A DNA stretch of 32,750 nucleotides from Acetobacteraceae bacterium. GTDB taxonomy: Bacteria; Pseudomonadota; Alphaproteobacteria; Acetobacterales; Acetobacteraceae. Shown here one piece after another: positions 32,513 through 32,750 of this stretch. How positions within the stretch are numbered: position 1 is the stretch's first letter; every line of letters begins with the position of its first letter. Position numbers and translations under genes: made by a program. The stretch spans positions 1-32,750 of the forward strand of contig JANWJK010000011.1 of NCBI GenBank assembly GCA_025452005.1, written 5' to 3'. The notes beneath the pieces are model-generated. The model saw only the letters and a program-made list of their open reading frames with translations, did not search any database and was not told the DNA's origin.

Positions 32513-32619
32513 ACACGGAGTTCCGCGGAGTTGGCGCGGAGTTTCACGGAGTAGACTTCGGGCGCTTCGCGCGGAATGAATCAACCGCCTGTGTCTGAAG
32601 ACCACTCCGTGAAACTCCG
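32513..32619. repeat. Phased GGAG repeat with perfect 16-bp inverted repeat
   Basis: GGAG occurs at 32517, 32527, 32538 and 32548 (spacing 10, 11, 10). CGGAGTTTCACGGAGT (32537-32552) has a perfect inverted copy ACTCCGTGAAACTCCG (32604-32619). The 51-nt middle holds a smaller hairpin (GCGC-TTC-GCGC, 32562-32572). The right arm ends exactly one base before the proposed intron start at 32620. The design resembles the element at 20086-20145. Confidence 0.75.
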
Positions 32620-32750
32620 GTGCGCCCCGAAGGGCGCGATCACCTTGTGGGTGGAAGTCCCACCCGGGCAATGGTCGGTTGGCCCGGTAGCTGGCGGGCG
32701 GTGCGGCTGGGTAACTGGGCGTATCGAAGCCCCGCGACAAAGGCCGCTTC
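32620..32750 (+). mobile_element. 5' part of a group II intron (cut by window end)
   Basis: The stretch begins GTGCG, the group II intron 5' consensus. A hairpin GCGCCC-CGAA-GGGCGC (32622-32637) follows, then GTGGG-TGGAAGT-CCCAC (32647-32663), matching the conserved domain I element often written as G-G-x-x-G-x-A-A-G-T-C-C, then a GC-rich, structured and non-coding stretch up to the edge. The intron-encoded reverse transcriptase and the catalytic domain V would lie beyond the window, so class and completeness are unknown. The 5' splice site would be at 32619/32620. Confidence 0.72.

Noticed and set aside
32513-32619. CRISPR array.
   Set aside because: Repeat units are only 10-11 bp with no unique spacers, and an inverted copy is present; no cas genes.

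Overview
The window is about 32.75 kb of high-GC DNA in which nearly every base is coding. Gene content and gene style point to an alphaproteobacterium, most likely of the Rhodospirillales/Acetobacteraceae type. The signs are long antisense open frames caused by GC-rich third positions, a DUF1150 protein, a glycolate oxidase operon, an alphaproteobacterial-looking EF-P and a non-flagellar MotA/MotB-like pair. This assignment rests on gene character only, not on a marker-gene comparison.

Layout from left to right. (1) 1-1230: the C-terminally cut end of a DNR-like Crp/Fnr regulator (minus strand), a tRNA-Leu(UAA), and a DUF1150 gene preceded by a perfect FNR-type box. (2) 1232-4673, minus strand: a sugar-modification operon made of a CapD/WbpM-like NDP-sugar dehydratase/epimerase, a DegT-family sugar aminotransferase and a VOC protein. 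(3) 4887-6236: an orphan Tat-exported ABC solute-binding protein. (4) 6412-9773: a glycolate oxidase operon (glcE, a small membrane protein, glcF, a TPR protein) with no glcD in view. (5) 9876-10283: a DUF3024-like protein. (6) 10341-13755, minus strand: an OmpA-like lipoprotein-sized protein, a MotA/ExbB-like channel and a MotB-like protein with a very long coiled coil. (7) 13814-18235: the translation-factor island, with an inositol-phosphatase family gene, efp, a Uma2 nuclease-fold gene, epmB, a tiny Gly/Tyr-rich membrane protein and epmA. (8) 18243-22548, minus strand: cupin, core-MetE (MesD-like) methionine synthase, FMN 2-hydroxyacid oxidase and MFS transporter. (9) 22646-25669: a GT4 glycosyltransferase and, divergent from it, an ABC exporter. 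(10) 25726-30819: FAD monooxygenase, otsA, cytochrome P450 and a ChaA-like cation/proton antiporter. (11) 30896-32469: a thiolase-fold protein with its DUF35 OB-fold partner. (12) 32513-32750: a phased repeat with a perfect 16-bp inverted repeat, abutting what looks like the 5' end of a group II intron that runs off the window.

Functional links. efp, epmB and epmA together make up the EF-P beta-lysylation pathway: EpmB converts lysine to beta-lysine and EpmA attaches it to the EF-P lysine in the conserved PGKGG loop. glcE and glcF are two of the three subunits of membrane-linked glycolate dehydrogenase. The thiolase-like and DUF35 pair is typical of acyl-CoA carbon-carbon bond chemistry. The Crp/Fnr regulator carries the E-x-x-S-R recognition motif expected to read the TTGAT-N4-ATCAA site found next to it.

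No defence island, CRISPR array, integrase or complete mobile element is visible. The most unusual signals are the regulator/FNR-box pair, the intron junction inside a repeat element, the second repeat of the same design at 20086-20145, the hairpin that would mask the epmB ribosome binding site, and the palindrome overlapping a perfect -10 box upstream of the thiolase gene.
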